A DNA stretch of 40,525 bases from contig CAITHQ010000158.1 of NCBI GenBank assembly GCA_903892305.1, positions 1 through 40,525 on the forward strand, written 5' to 3'. This DNA is from an uncultured Alphaproteobacteria bacterium. GTDB lineage: Bacteria; Pseudomonadota; Alphaproteobacteria; Caulobacterales; Caulobacteraceae. Below the pieces are notes generated by a model. The model saw nothing but the letters and a program-made list of their open reading frames with translations. It had not been told where the DNA came from and did no database searches. Of this stretch, positions 17,660 through 27,380 are shown piece after piece. A program made the translations under genes and the position numbers. Positions within the stretch are counted from its first letter, which is position 1. Each line of letters starts with the position of its first letter.

Positions 17660-18808
17660 TTAAACGCCAGTGACGTCTTCCCAGAAACGCTTAGCCTTCC
17701 CGAGGAAATTGGCGGACTTGGGATGCTGCTGGTCGCCGCAAAGGTCGGCAAATTCCCGCATAAGCGCCTTTTGCTGGGCGTTTAGCTTGGCCGGCGTTTC
17801 GACAAAGAGCTCCACCACAAGGTCGCCGCGCTCCCGAGACCGCAGGGATGGCATTCCCTTGCCCTTCAGACGGATGGTCTTTCCGGTCTGAGCGCCTTCA
17901 GGAACCTTGACGGAAATCCTACTGGCACCGTCACAGTTATCGCCGCCCATGAGGCAGGGTGCGTCGATCTCGCCGCCAAGCACCGCAACCGTCATGGGGA
18001 CGGGGACCGTACACAACAGATCAAGCCCGTCGCGGTCAAACAGCTCATGGGGCCTGACCGACAGGAAGATGTAGAGGTCTCCGCGAGGGCCGCCTCTGGC
18101 ACCTGCATCGCCCTCACCTGCGAGCCGTATCCGTGCGCCGTCATCAACACCGGCCGGGATACGAACCTGCAGGGTGCGCTCCTTGCGGACCTGACCCTGG
18201 CCCCGACACACCGTGCAGGGTTCAGCAATGACCCGACCAGCACCGCCGCATCGAGGACATGCGCGCTCAATGGAGAAAAAGCCCTGACTGGCGCGAACCC
18301 GGCCAGCGCCGCCGCAGGTTCCACAGACCGTCGGGCTGGTTCCAGCCTTGGCCCCAGACCCCTCACAGCCTTCGCACATCATAGAGGCAGGGACGACGAT
18401 CTCGACCTCAGACCCAGCATAGGCCTGTTCCAGGTTGATTTCGAGATCATAGCGCAGGTCTTGGCCCCTGGCCGGACCGCTGCGCCGCTGGCGGCCCCCG
18501 AACATGTCACCGAAAGCTTCACCGAACACTTCAGAGAAGATGTCGTTGACGTCGCTGAACCCGCCACCGCCCCCAGGGCCGCCCTGACCGTTCACCCCGG
18601 CATGGCCGAAGCGATCATAGGCCACGCGCTTCTGGGGATCAGACAGGATGGAATAGGCTTCGTTGATTTCTTTGAACTTCGCTTCGGACTCCGGATTGCC
18701 TGCATTGCGGTCCGGGTGGTGCACCATGGCGAGTTTGCGAAAGGCGGATTTCAGCGCGGCGTCATCGACATCACGCCCAACACCCAGGATTTCGTAATAG
18801 TCCCGCAT
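17660..18808 (-). CDS. dnaJ: Chaperone DnaJ (Hsp40)
   Basis: Protein of 382 aa with the full type-I DnaJ layout. The J domain (about 1-70) has HPD at 31-33, the Gly/Phe-rich linker spans about 75-105, and four CxxCxGxG zinc-finger repeats ([32 protein letters not shown]) lie at about 145-205, followed by the substrate-binding C-terminal domain. It delivers unfolded proteins to DnaK and stimulates its ATPase. It follows dnaK with a 130-base gap that holds an intrinsic terminator, so dnaJ is either made by read-through or has its own promoter in that gap. Confidence 0.97.
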   Translation of the reverse strand: MRDYYEILGVGRDVDDAALKSAFRKLAMVHHPDRNAGNPESEAKFKEINEAYSILSDPQKRVAYDRFGHAGVNGQGGPGGGGGFSDVNDIFSEVFGEAFGDMFGGRQRRSGPARGQDLRYDLEINLEQAYAGSEVEIVVPASMMCEGCEGSGAKAGTSPTVCGTCGGAGRVRASQGFFSIERACPRCGGAGRVIAEPCTVCRGQGQVRKERTLQVRIPAGVDDGARIRLAGEGDAGARGGPRGDLYIFLSVRPHELFDRDGLDLLCTVPVPMTVAVLGGEIDAPCLMGGDNCDGASRISVKVPEGAQTGKTIRLKGKGMPSLRSRERGDLVVELFVETPAKLNAQQKALMREFADLCGDQQHPKSANFLGKAKRFWEDVTGV

Positions 18809-18889
18809 CGAAGATCAGGTCTCTGTGGTTTTCAGCGTTAAAGGTGGGGGTCTTTGGACGCCGCCACAACAACGGACTTCGTCCGCGCT

Positions 18890-18928
18890 CAAAAAATCAG
18901 CCGCGACAGGGGGTAAGCCTGTCGCGGC
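18890..18928 (-). terminator. Intrinsic terminator after dnaK
   Basis: On the minus strand an 11-bp perfect stem (bases 18928-18918 pairing with 18910-18900, GCCGCGACAGG type) with a 7-base loop is followed directly by GATTTTTTGAG, a run of six T. It begins 10 bases past the dnaK stop codon. This is a textbook Rho-independent terminator placed between dnaK and dnaJ, which would lower dnaJ expression relative to dnaK. Confidence 0.88.
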
Positions 18929-18938
18929 CTTAAGGCCC

Positions 18939-20840
18939 TTAGGCCGACTTCTTTCCGTCGTCGCTGACTTCTTCAAACTCAGCATCGACCACGTCATCCG
19001 CACTTGCTTCCGCGCCATCGCCCTCGCCGCCGCCCTGCTGGGCCGCGTACATAGCTTCACCAAGCTTCATGGAAGCCTGAGCAAGGGTCTGGGTTTTGGC
19101 AGCGATGGACTCTGCATCATCGCCTTCCAGGGCCGACTTCAGATCGGCGATGGCGGCGGTGATCGCGTCCTTCTCGGCCTGACCGACCTTGTCGCCATGT
19201 TCACTCATGGCCTTTTCAGTTGAGTGGACCAAGGCTTCGCCATGGTTCTTGGCTTCGACCACAGCCTTGCGCTTTTCGTCATCGGCCTTGTTGGCCTCAG
19301 CCTCACGGACCATGGCCTCAATGTCGGCGTCAGAAAGTCCGCCATTGGCCTGGATGCGGATCGACTGCTCCTTCGCGGTCGCCTTGTCCCGGGCCGACAC
19401 ATTGACAATGCCGTTGGCGTCGATGTCGAAGGTCACCTCGACCTGTGGGACCCCACGTGGCGCTGGCGGAATGCCGACCAGATCGAACTGACCCAAGATC
19501 TTATTGTCGTGCGCCATGGGACGCTCGCCCTGGAAGACCCGGATGGTCACGGCCGACTGGTTGTCGTCGGCCGTGGAGAAGGTCTGGGACCGCTTGGTCG
19601 GGATGGTCGTATTGCGCTCGATCAGAGGTGTGAACACACCGCCCAGGGTTTCGATGCCCAAGGTCAGAGGGGTCACGTCCAGCAACAGGACGTCCTTCAC
19701 GTCGCCCTGCAGAACGCCAGCCTGAACGGCAGCGCCCAGAGCCACGACTTCATCAGGATTGACGCCGGTATGGGGCTCGCGGCCAAAGAAGGCCTTCACG
19801 ATTTCCACGACCTTGGGCATGCGGGTCATACCGCCGACCAGGATCACCTCATCAATATCGGACTTCTTGAGGCCGGCATCCTTCAACGCCTGCTCGCAAG
19901 GGCCAATAGTCTTGTTCACCAGATCTTCCACCAGGGATTCCAGCTTGGCGCGGGACATTTTGATGTTCAGGTGAAGCGGGCCCGAAGCGTTCATGGAGAT
20001 GAAGGGCAGGTTCACTTCGTAGGTGGTGGTGAAGGACAGTTCCTTCTTGGCCTTTTCACCCTCTTCCTTGAGGCGCTGAAGGGCCAGCTTGTCGTTCCGC
20101 AGATCGACACCGGTTTCCTTCTTGAACTCATCGGCCAGGAATTCCACGACGCGCATGTCGAAGTCTTCGCCGCCCAAGAAGGTGTCGCCATTGGTGGACT
20201 TCACTTCAAAGACGCCATCGCCGATCTCGAGGATGGAAACATCGAAGGTGCCGCCACCGAGGTCGTAGACCGCGATCTTCTTGCCGTCGTTCTTATCCAG
20301 GCCATAGGCCAGGGCCGCCGCCGTCGGCTCATTGATGATCCGCAGGACCTCAAGGCCAGCAATCTTGCCGGCGTCCTTGGTCGCCTGACGCTGGGCGTCA
20401 TTGAAATAGGCAGGAACCGTGATGACGGCCTTCTCGACCTTTTCGCCGAGATGCTGCTCAGCGGCTTCCTTCATCTTCTGCAGAATGAAGGCTGAAACCT
20501 GCTGAGGTGAATAGTCCTTGCCCTGGGCCCGAACCCAGGCGTCGCCATTGGGACCCTTGACGATGTCATAGGGCACCATGCCCCGGTCTTTTTCCACCAA
20601 GGGATCGTTCGCATTGCGGCCGATCAGGCGCTTGATGGCGAACAGCGTATTGGCGGGATTGGTCACAGCCTGGCGCTTGGCAGGCTGTCCGACGAGGCGC
20701 TCGCCGTCTTCCAGGAAGGCCACAACCGAGGGCGTCGTCCGAACGCCCTCAGCGTTTTCAATCACCTTGGGGGTCTTGCCGTCCATGATGGCGACGCACG
20801 AATTCGTCGTGCCGAGGTCGATGCCGATAATCTTGCTCAT
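18939..20840 (-). CDS. dnaK: Chaperone DnaK (Hsp70)
   Basis: Protein of 633 aa starting at the ATG at 20840 ([18 protein letters not shown]); the frame is open 26 codons further but that stretch is not conserved. It carries the Hsp70 signatures: IDLGTTNS at the N-terminus, [17 protein letters not shown] near 195-205 and [13 protein letters not shown] near 335-345. The substrate-binding domain follows, and an acidic tail ends [13 protein letters not shown]. It is an ATP-driven chaperone for nascent and stress-damaged proteins, working with DnaJ and GrpE. In Caulobacter dnaK is heat-inducible and essential; here no clear sigma-32 promoter could be fixed in the 179-base upstream gap. A terminator separates it from dnaJ. 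Confidence 0.98.
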   Translation of the reverse strand: MSKIIGIDLGTTNSCVAIMDGKTPKVIENAEGVRTTPSVVAFLEDGERLVGQPAKRQAVTNPANTLFAIKRLIGRNANDPLVEKDRGMVPYDIVKGPNGDAWVRAQGKDYSPQQVSAFILQKMKEAAEQHLGEKVEKAVITVPAYFNDAQRQATKDAGKIAGLEVLRIINEPTAAALAYGLDKNDGKKIAVYDLGGGTFDVSILEIGDGVFEVKSTNGDTFLGGEDFDMRVVEFLADEFKKETGVDLRNDKLALQRLKEEGEKAKKELSFTTTYEVNLPFISMNASGPLHLNIKMSRAKLESLVEDLVNKTIGPCEQALKDAGLKKSDIDEVILVGGMTRMPKVVEIVKAFFGREPHTGVNPDEVVALGAAVQAGVLQGDVKDVLLLDVTPLTLGIETLGGVFTPLIERNTTIPTKRSQTFSTADDNQSAVTIRVFQGERPMAHDNKILGQFDLVGIPPAPRGVPQVEVTFDIDANGIVNVSARDKATAKEQSIRIQANGGLSDADIEAMVREAEANKADDEKRKAVVEAKNHGEALVHSTEKAMSEHGDKVGQAEKDAITAAIADLKSALEGDDAESIAAKTQTLAQASMKLGEAMYAAQQGGGEGDGAEASADDVVDAEFEEVSDDGKKSA

Positions 20841-20888
20841 GATTGAGTCTCTATTCGCTCCAATAAGGCGGACCAAGCTTTGCAGAGC

Positions 20889-20900
20889 CTTGAAATCAAG
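20889..20900 (-). promoter_or_regulatory. CTTGA/TCAAG palindrome upstream of dnaK
   Basis: A 12-base element with perfect 5-base arms (CTTGA and TCAAG, 2-base centre) lies about 49 bases before the dnaK start. CTTGAT/CTTGAA resembles a sigma-32 type -35 box, but no CCCCAT-like -10 box was found at the expected distance, so this is only a candidate heat-shock promoter or operator element. Confidence 0.22.
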
Positions 20901-21019
20901 CGCTCCATTTTTCGTCATGGCCCCCGGTTCGATCAGGGTCTCGGGCGGTTAGCCTGTGAGCCACTCGCCGTCGAGTCGCGATATGGGGCTGATGCTGGCC
21001 GCTGCAAGGGGAAATGCCC

Positions 21020-21520
21020 CTAAACTTGCTGTGGATTTGAAAAAATTGATTCAGGCCAGTCGGCCAAGACCACTGAATATGCATGGAATTTGAAGGGCGT
21101 CTCTTCCCCATGGGCCGCTAGAAAGGCGTGCTGGATAATCATAGCCTGCTGTTCAATATTTAGACTTTGAAACGCGCAATTCTCTGAAAGTTCGTAGGCG
21201 TAGGCCCGATGACCGTCACCCGCGGCCAATTTGGCGAGAATCAGATTCACCCCAGATTGAGCCTGCCAAACATGGGTGAGCTCGTGGATGAACACGCTTT
21301 TTACCTGCAGGGAGGCGGTGGAAAAATCCAAACTTGCCGTCGCCGCAGGCCAAACCATCAGGTGCCTGCCGGTCACAAACGCCCGGTTCCAAATTGGCAG
21401 GGCGAAGATGGTGACCTTGCCGGCATCTAGCTGGTCGCCAAACACAAGCCGTGCAAGCTCGACCTCGCCTGGGGTCAGTTTGCGAAATTTACCGGGAGAC
21501 ATGCGCGGGGCTCTGCTCAT
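21020..21520 (-). CDS. Small HExxH zincin-like protein
   Basis: About 166 aa from the ATG at 21520; a longer version from 21541 and a shorter one from 21502 are possible, and none has a clear ribosome site. The central FIHELTHVWQAQSG contains HExxH, the zinc and catalytic motif of zincin metallopeptidases, and ELSENCAFQSLNIEQQAMII downstream could supply further ligands. There is no signal peptide. Related short proteins are often annotated as Vgr-related or DUF4157-like in Caulobacterales; that name is recalled, not checked. A peptidase function is unproven and the HExxH domain may be structural. It is divergent from alkB and lies 179 bases upstream of dnaK on the same strand. Confidence 0.7.
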   Translation of the reverse strand: MSRAPRMSPGKFRKLTPGEVELARLVFGDQLDAGKVTIFALPIWNRAFVTGRHLMVWPAATASLDFSTASLQVKSVFIHELTHVWQAQSGVNLILAKLAAGDGHRAYAYELSENCAFQSLNIEQQAMIIQHAFLAAHGEETPFKFHAYSVVLADWPESIFSNPQQV

Positions 21521-21539
21521 GTGCTTAATATGATCGACC

Positions 21540-22154
21540 ATGAGCTTTGAAGCGACCGCCGGATTTCGAATCTATCCCAGATACCTCGACCCAGAGGCAC
21601 AGGCTCGCCTCGTTATCGAGATTCAGACCTGTCTTCAGGCCTCGCCGCTTTATCGGCCTGTGACCCCCGGCGGGAAGCAGATGAGTGTCGAAATGACCAA
21701 CCTCGGGCCCTTAGGCTGGTGCACATCAGCCTCGGGCTATGCCTATCAAGACCGGCATCCTGGCAATGGCCAGCCATGGCCAGATATTCCCCGGAGCTTG
21801 TTTGATATCTGGTCAGAGGTGGGGGACCGCGAGGTCCCGCCAGATGCCTGTCTCGTCAATGTATATGGGTCCAAGGCGCGCATGGGCCTGCACCAAGATC
21901 GGGACGAAGCCGATTTTCAGTTTCCGGTTGTTTCGGTGTCCTTGGGAGACACTGGCCTATTCAGAATCGGCGGCCCTGAACGCAAAGACCCAACCCGGTC
22001 TGTTCGGCTCGCGTCAGGTGATGTCTGCGTCCTAAGGGGGCCTGCCCGACTTGCCTATCACGGCATTGACCGAATCCTGCCGGGATCCTCACGCGTTTGG
22101 CCATGGGGCGGGCGGGTTAACCTGACCCTCAGGCGCGCAAGGCCAGGACCCTAG
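21540..22154 (+). CDS. alkB: Alpha-ketoglutarate-dependent DNA dealkylase AlkB
   Basis: Protein of 204 aa, the usual AlkB length. The Fe(II) ligands are visible as His and Asp in GLHQDRDE and His in [17 protein letters not shown] supplies the Arg pair that binds 2-oxoglutarate. [13 protein letters not shown] and GYAYQDRHP form the nucleotide-recognition lid. It oxidatively removes methyl groups from 1-methyladenine and 3-methylcytosine in DNA. The ATG directly abuts possible starts of the divergent HExxH gene and lacks a ribosome site, so its mRNA may be leaderless. It converges with the chemoreceptor gene; their stops overlap at CTAG (22151-22154). Confidence 0.93.
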   Translation: MSFEATAGFRIYPRYLDPEAQARLVIEIQTCLQASPLYRPVTPGGKQMSVEMTNLGPLGWCTSASGYAYQDRHPGNGQPWPDIPRSLFDIWSEVGDREVPPDACLVNVYGSKARMGLHQDRDEADFQFPVVSVSLGDTGLFRIGGPERKDPTRSVRLASGDVCVLRGPARLAYHGIDRILPGSSRVWPWGGRVNLTLRRARPGP

Positions 22155-24046
22155 AGCCGGTTCTGGGCCGAAGTGGGCGCATAGACCCGCGGATATTCGG
22201 TGAGCTCTGGGTTTGCAAAGGGTGCGAGATTTTGACCCTTTCTGGCTTTGACGCCACCAACCTGATCGAGAAGTTGGGTCGCGTTATGACGCATCGCTTG
22301 GGCTGAAGCCGTGGCCTTTTCTACCAAGCTTGCGTTCTGCTGCCTTGCCCGATCCAAATGATTGACGGCAAAATTGACCTGACTGAGGGCCGCCGACTGC
22401 TCCTGAGTCGAGGCGGCAATATTGCTGATCATGGAGTCGATGCGAGTAAATTGATCGACAAAGACGTTCAGCGCCTTCCCCGTCTTGCTGACGTGGCTCA
22501 CGCCATTGTCCACATGCCGTTCTGACACCTGAAGAAGGTTTTTGATGGCCTTGGCCGCGTCAGCAGAGCGAAGCGCCAGGGCGCGAACTTCCGAGGCAAT
22601 CACAGCAAAGCCGCGACCGGCGTCTCCAGCCCGCGCGGCTTCGACTCCGGCGTTCAGGGCTAGCAGGTTGGTCTGGAAGGCGATCTCGTCAATGACACCC
22701 ATAATCTGCGCGATTTGCTTGGACGACGATTCAATCTCGACCATGGCCGAGACGGCCTGGCCCACAACTTCGCCAGATTTGTAAATGCCGTCCTTAGCCT
22801 CGCCGGCAAACTGCCGCGCTTCCAGAGCCACCAAGGAGGTCTGGTGGGCGGTGACGGTCAATTTTTCGATCGCTGCGGCTGTTTGACTTAGGTAGGCCGA
22901 TTGTTGGCCTGTCCGCTGCGCAAAGTCATCGGCGACCAGGGACAGCCCCTCCGCCAATTGGCGAACGACGTCGTCCCGGATTTCGTCGTCAGCGGCCCGG
23001 GATTTTTCAAACTGGATCTGCTCGCTATCGCGTTTCTGAAGGGATGAAACGGCGGCGTTGAAGCCCTGACGCAGATCTTCATATTCCGGAGGAAAGGGGT
23101 TGGTCAGATGCCGATAGTGACGACCCGCCGCCAAATCTGACAGGCCCCGCGCCACCTCTTGAATGACTTCATAACGTTCGGCCTTAGCGGCCTGAGTCTC
23201 CGCGTCGAGCCTATGGCGCTCTTGGTCGGCGGTATCCCGTAGGGCGGTCTGGTCTTTATTTTTGGTGCTACGATCTGCTTCATTGACGCGGAACGCCTCG
23301 ATTGATTTGGCAAGATTGCCCACCTCGTCAGGACGGTCGGTGAAGGGAACCTTGATATTCGCATCCCCTGAAACCAGTCGCGACATAACCTCGGCCAGAC
23401 GAACCAAGGGAACGGTCAGCACCTTGCTGGTGGCCAAAAGCATCAGGCAGGCCCCCACCATACTGATTATCAGAGCCGCGATCACAAGGGTCTGGGTCAT
23501 GGCGGTGATTAAATTCGCGGCCTTGATTTGTGCCGCGACCCGAGCATCGATCGCATCTGAGGCAATACTCAATCGACCTGCAAGATCATGGAATTTCGCG
23601 ACAAATTTCGGCAGGGCGGCGATGGCGGCGCTGTGATTGGCCTCTGCAAGGGCGACCATGTCATTGGTCGCCTTGGCGTAATCCTCAACCGGTTGATCAA
23701 GAGTATGAAGGGTGACACCCAAGTCATCGTCAGCCAAGGCTTCGCTGGCGCGAACCGAGGCCCGGAAGGTTTGGGCGTGGTCGGCGGCATCGGCCTTAAT
23801 CTCGGCGATGTTTAACCCCGTGGTGGGATCTCTGGCTAGCATGGCATTGAGCACATCGCCGCGCATGGCGTCGTGCATAATATCAGCTTCCGTCAGGTTC
23901 CGCCTAAGGGTTGCAACCTTGTGCGAGGCTGCCAACTCGGCGGCCAATTTATTCGCCGTATAGACGCCGCAGCCGCCTGTGATTGCGCAAAGTAAAAGTA
24001 TGGCCAAGCTGGCCATCAGGACCTTCGACCTTATCGACTGCGCCAT
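22151..24046 (-). CDS. Methyl-accepting chemotaxis protein
   Basis: About 631 aa from the ATG at 24046 (a TTG at 24073 would add 9 residues). A membrane helix at about 9-31, a periplasmic helical sensor of some 150 residues, and a second helix at about 185-207 are followed by a HAMP domain to about 262. A second HAMP-like linker lies near 300-355. The cytoplasmic signalling hairpin contains [20 protein letters not shown], the near-invariant CheA/CheW contact tip, followed by [14 protein letters not shown]. The sensor domain is all-helical and shows no known ligand motif. The C-terminus (TSAQNRL) has no NWETF-like CheR-binding tail. It acts at the inner membrane in chemotaxis; no other che or flagellar genes are nearby. 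Confidence 0.93.
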   Translation of the reverse strand: MAQSIRSKVLMASLAILLLCAITGGCGVYTANKLAAELAASHKVATLRRNLTEADIMHDAMRGDVLNAMLARDPTTGLNIAEIKADAADHAQTFRASVRASEALADDDLGVTLHTLDQPVEDYAKATNDMVALAEANHSAAIAALPKFVAKFHDLAGRLSIASDAIDARVAAQIKAANLITAMTQTLVIAALIISMVGACLMLLATSKVLTVPLVRLAEVMSRLVSGDANIKVPFTDRPDEVGNLAKSIEAFRVNEADRSTKNKDQTALRDTADQERHRLDAETQAAKAERYEVIQEVARGLSDLAAGRHYRHLTNPFPPEYEDLRQGFNAAVSSLQKRDSEQIQFEKSRAADDEIRDDVVRQLAEGLSLVADDFAQRTGQQSAYLSQTAAAIEKLTVTAHQTSLVALEARQFAGEAKDGIYKSGEVVGQAVSAMVEIESSSKQIAQIMGVIDEIAFQTNLLALNAGVEAARAGDAGRGFAVIASEVRALALRSADAAKAIKNLLQVSERHVDNGVSHVSKTGKALNVFVDQFTRIDSMISNIAASTQEQSAALSQVNFAVNHLDRARQQNASLVEKATASAQAMRHNATQLLDQVGGVKARKGQNLAPFANPELTEYPRVYAPTSAQNRL

Positions 24047-24303
24047 GCGGTTTAGGTCCCTGAAAACGTACAAAGCCGAACCCTATGAGGTGGGACCGAT
24101 TTGATTAATCGCGCGTAAAATCAGCTCGGTGAGACCCTGGGTAGTTTGGGGTGCTTCGCCACATCTTGGCATCAAAATCATCACGCCGCTTATCTCGGTG
24201 GAGGACCTGGCATCCAGCCTCATGAGTGGGCGAAGAAAAGGTCGGGATCGCGATGCCGTGAAGCATGTTAAGGTGCGTCAGCTTCATTTCATGGATCTCT
24301 CCC

Positions 24304-27126
24304 GTGCGTATTACCCAGATCGCCTTTGCAATCGGTTTCTCCCTGGTCAGCGCAGCTGGCCTTGCTGCTCCCGCAAAGTCTGACAAAATCCCGCCAATTC
24401 AATACACTGAACGCACACTGCCAAATGGTATGAAGGTCTTTGCATCCAAAGACTTATCAACGCCGAATGTAACCATTCAGGTTTGGTATGGGGTGGGATC
24501 GAAGGATGACCCTCAGGGGCGATCTGGGTTCGCCCATCTCTTTGAACACATGATGTTCAAGGCAACCCACGACCTGCCGGCTGAAAGCATGGACCGCTTC
24601 ACCGAAGATGTGGGAGGCGTCAACAATGCCTCAACCTGGGATGACTTCACCAACTATTACGAAGTTGTGCCCGCCAACCATCTGGAACGGCTGATTTGGG
24701 TCGAATCTCAGAGATTGGGGTCTCTGGTGGTGGATGACGCTAACTTCAAATCCGAGCGGGATGTGGTGAAAGAGGAATTGCGTCAAAGGGTGCTGGCCAA
24801 CCCCTATGGACGGCTCTTTGCCCTTTATCTGCCCCAGGCCACCTACAAGGTTCACCCCTATAAGCGCCCCGGCATTGGCTCTATCGAAGATCTGGACGCC
24901 GCGACCCTTGATGATGTCAGAGCCTTTCACAACGCCTATTATCGTCCAGATAATGCCGCCCTGGTGGTGGTGGGCAATTTTGACGAAAAGCAACTCCAGG
25001 CTTGGGTCGACAAATATCTTAGTCCACTCAAGAACCCGACGATCTCCCTGCGCCAGGTCACCGCTATCGAGCCTCCGCGAACGGGCCCCGGCATTTTTGA
25101 CGGCTATGGACCCAATGTTCCCCTCCCCGCCGTCGCCCTAACCTGGCTGGGTGTAAGTGCCGCCGATCCAGATGCGCCGACCCTGCGGGTGTTGGATGCC
25201 ATCCTGTCGTCTGGAAAGTCGTCTCGGCTCTATGACAGCCTGGTTTATGATCAGCAGATTTCCGCCCAGATCTTCTCTAATGCCGATCTGCCGCAGCAGG
25301 CAGGAATGATCATGGTCGGATCGATCATGGCGTCTGGTCACTCGGTTGAAGAGGGCGAGAAGGCCTTGCTGGCCCAGGTGAAACGTCTCAGGGATGCCCC
25401 GCCCTCTGCGGCTGAATTGTCGGAAGCCAAATCGGAACTGGTGTCTGGCAAGCTCCGGGAGCGCGAAACCATAGATGGTCGCGCCTTTGCCTTGGGCTAC
25501 GCCTTTCGTACTGAGGGTGACGCCAGTCAGGCCAATCGATCCTTGTCTGCGCTCCAGGCAGTCACTGCATCGGATATTCAACGAATCGCACGGAAGTATC
25601 TGGCGGACGATCGCCGCATGACCGTTCGGTATCAGGCCGAGGCGACCGGTCCCAAAGGCTCTGCCACCCCCACCCCCCTTGCCTCAAAGGTGGAGTCTGT
25701 CGCGTATACTGGCCCGGTCAGCGTCTTGGCACCTGAAGGACAGCGTACCGCGCCGCCGCCCATCAGCGCGCCCGTCGCCGCCCAACTTCCCAAACCGGTG
25801 GAAAAGACTCTCGCCAACGGCCTGCGCGTGATCGTGGCACGATCATCGGCTTTACCCTTGGTGACGGCAAGCCTGACCCTTCACGCTGGAGCCTGGGCTG
25901 ATCCGGTGGGCTTGGCGGGAACGGCCAACCTCGCTGCAGACATGCTGACAGAGGGTACAAAAACCCGCAGTGCCCAGGCCATCGCCAAGCTGACCGAGTC
26001 CTATGGTGCAATTCTAAGCTCGGATGGCGGCCAAGAGTCGGCGTCGGTGACCCTGAACGTCATGCCAAGTAAGCTTGCCCAGGCCATGACGGTGATGGCC
26101 GACGTGGCGCGAAATCCAGCCTTCGCCAAGGAAGAGCTGGAGCGCCAGCGGTCCCAGGCCTTGGATGGACTATCTGTATCTCTGCAGGAGCCGGGGTCCC
26201 TGACAACCTATGCCGCCTCACAGGTGCTGTTTTCTGGCACGCCGTTCGGCCACGTGCCGGAGGGAACACTGGCTTCTCTGAAGAAGATCACACCAGACGA
26301 CCTTCGCAGGATCCATCAGACCTATTTTCGGCCCGACAACGCCACCCTGGTCCTGACCGGTGATATCTCGCCTGAAGGTGGCTTTGCCCTGGCGCAGGCG
26401 GTCTTCGGAAGCTGGACGCAACCCAAGAGCCCCCTGCCGAAACTAACGCAAGTCCAGCCGAACGAGGGCCAGCGAGCTGTGTTGATCGACCTGCCAGGAA
26501 CAGGCCAAGCTTCAGTCACCGTCACCAAGGCCAGCATTGCTCGCAATAGCCCAGACTATTACCCAGGCGTGGTGGCCAACACCGTGCTCGGAGGTGGCTA
26601 TTCCGCCCGACTGAATTCTGAAATCCGGATCAAGAGGGGACTGTCCTACGGGGCCAACTCCCGCCTTACACCTCAACAGACGACGGGACAGTTTCGGGCA
26701 TCGGCCCAGACCAAGAACGAGTCCGCAGCCCAGGTCTTGGACCTGATCCGCGCCCAAATGCAGGACTTGATGGTAAACCCAGCGTCAGCAGAGGAACTCA
26801 AGGCCCGTAAATCCTCCCTGATCGGCCGATATGGGCGCAATCTGGCGACGACAGATGGCCTGGCCGAATCCTTAGCCGTCTTGGCGCTCTACAAAGTCCC
26901 GCTCAGTGAGCTTGGAGCCTATACCGACAAGGTGGAAGCGGTCAGCGCCGATCAGGTGCAGAGATTCTTCAAGACCTACCTAAATCCGGAAAGTGCGTCT
27001 GTGATCATCGCTGGAGATGCCAAATCCTTTATCGACGACTTGAAATCCAAGACATCCAACCTCGAAGTGATCCTGGCCAGCGAGCTTGATCTGGATGCCG
27101 CCAGCTTACGGAAGGCCGCGAAATAG
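24304..27126 (+). CDS. Periplasmic M16 zinc protease, fused active and inactive halves
   Basis: About 940 aa. The GTG at 24304 is preferred because it gives a clean signal peptide (VRITQIAFAIGFSLVSAAGLA) with GGA about 8 bases upstream; an ATG at 24265 would add 13 residues. The N-terminal half has the inverted zinc motif HLFEH near residues 78-82 and the third ligand Glu in VVKEEL about 76 residues later. The second half keeps the M16 fold and the Arg/Tyr substrate motif (KRGLSYGANS) but has TANLAADML where HxxEH should be, so it is the non-catalytic partner. This active-plus-inactive fusion is usual for pitrilysin/PqqL-like proteases. It probably degrades peptides in the periplasm. The small membrane-protein gene begins on its stop codon. 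Confidence 0.9.
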   Translation: MRITQIAFAIGFSLVSAAGLAAPAKSDKIPPIQYTERTLPNGMKVFASKDLSTPNVTIQVWYGVGSKDDPQGRSGFAHLFEHMMFKATHDLPAESMDRFTEDVGGVNNASTWDDFTNYYEVVPANHLERLIWVESQRLGSLVVDDANFKSERDVVKEELRQRVLANPYGRLFALYLPQATYKVHPYKRPGIGSIEDLDAATLDDVRAFHNAYYRPDNAALVVVGNFDEKQLQAWVDKYLSPLKNPTISLRQVTAIEPPRTGPGIFDGYGPNVPLPAVALTWLGVSAADPDAPTLRVLDAILSSGKSSRLYDSLVYDQQISAQIFSNADLPQQAGMIMVGSIMASGHSVEEGEKALLAQVKRLRDAPPSAAELSEAKSELVSGKLRERETIDGRAFALGYAFRTEGDASQANRSLSALQAVTASDIQRIARKYLADDRRMTVRYQAEATGPKGSATPTPLASKVESVAYTGPVSVLAPEGQRTAPPPISAPVAAQLPKPVEKTLANGLRVIVARSSALPLVTASLTLHAGAWADPVGLAGTANLAADMLTEGTKTRSAQAIAKLTESYGAILSSDGGQESASVTLNVMPSKLAQAMTVMADVARNPAFAKEELERQRSQALDGLSVSLQEPGSLTTYAASQVLFSGTPFGHVPEGTLASLKKITPDDLRRIHQTYFRPDNATLVLTGDISPEGGFALAQAVFGSWTQPKSPLPKLTQVQPNEGQRAVLIDLPGTGQASVTVTKASIARNSPDYYPGVVANTVLGGGYSARLNSEIRIKRGLSYGANSRLTPQQTTGQFRASAQTKNESAAQVLDLIRAQMQDLMVNPASAEELKARKSSLIGRYGRNLATTDGLAESLAVLALYKVPLSELGAYTDKVEAVSADQVQRFFKTYLNPESASVIIAGDAKSFIDDLKSKTSNLEVILASELDLDAASLRKAAK

Positions 27127-27380
27127 TGGGCGGCTTTCACTTCGACGCCCTCTCACTTTTTGGCTTGGCCGCAGTCTCATCGAGCCTGCTCTGCTATGTG
27201 ATGGAGTCCCGCAGCAACTGGTGGACCTTGGGCTTCATAGCCGCCAACCTGGCCTCAGCGCTCTACGGTTTCCTGCAGGGCGCCTGGCCATTTGGACTGA
27301 TCGAATTGTTCTGGGCCGGTGCCGCCTTTGCTCGGTGGCGAACGCCAAAATTTAGTGGCGGAACACCCTCACCCCCGTAA
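27126..27380 (+). CDS. Small membrane protein, function unknown
   Basis: Protein of 84 aa starting with GTG that shares a base with the stop of the M16 protease gene (TAGTG), so it is probably translationally coupled. It is hydrophobic with two or three membrane helices, and contains [18 protein letters not shown], a pattern recalled from small alphaproteobacterial membrane proteins with 'GAWPFG' motifs. No function is known. Its last 29 bases overlap the end of convergent purH, which supports neither gene being wrongly called but is unusual. Confidence 0.62.
   Translation: MGGFHFDALSLFGLAAVSSSLLCYVMESRSNWWTLGFIAANLASALYGFLQGAWPFGLIELFWAGAAFARWRTPKFSGGTPSPP

Noticed and set aside
18047-18841. 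264-codon open frame antisense to dnaJ
   Set aside because: Fully covered by dnaJ, which has all its domains; the antisense product has no recognisable domain.
19224-20495. 423-codon open frame antisense to dnaK
   Set aside because: It lies wholly inside dnaK on the other strand and mirrors its codon bias. Antisense frames of Hsp70 genes are a known source of false 'NAD-specific glutamate dehydrogenase' annotations.
20841-21019. CIRCE element or sigma-32 promoter before dnaK
   Set aside because: No GCACTC-N9-GAGTGC repeat is present, and CTTGAT has no CCCCAT-like partner at proper spacing, so no promoter was called beyond a low-confidence palindrome.
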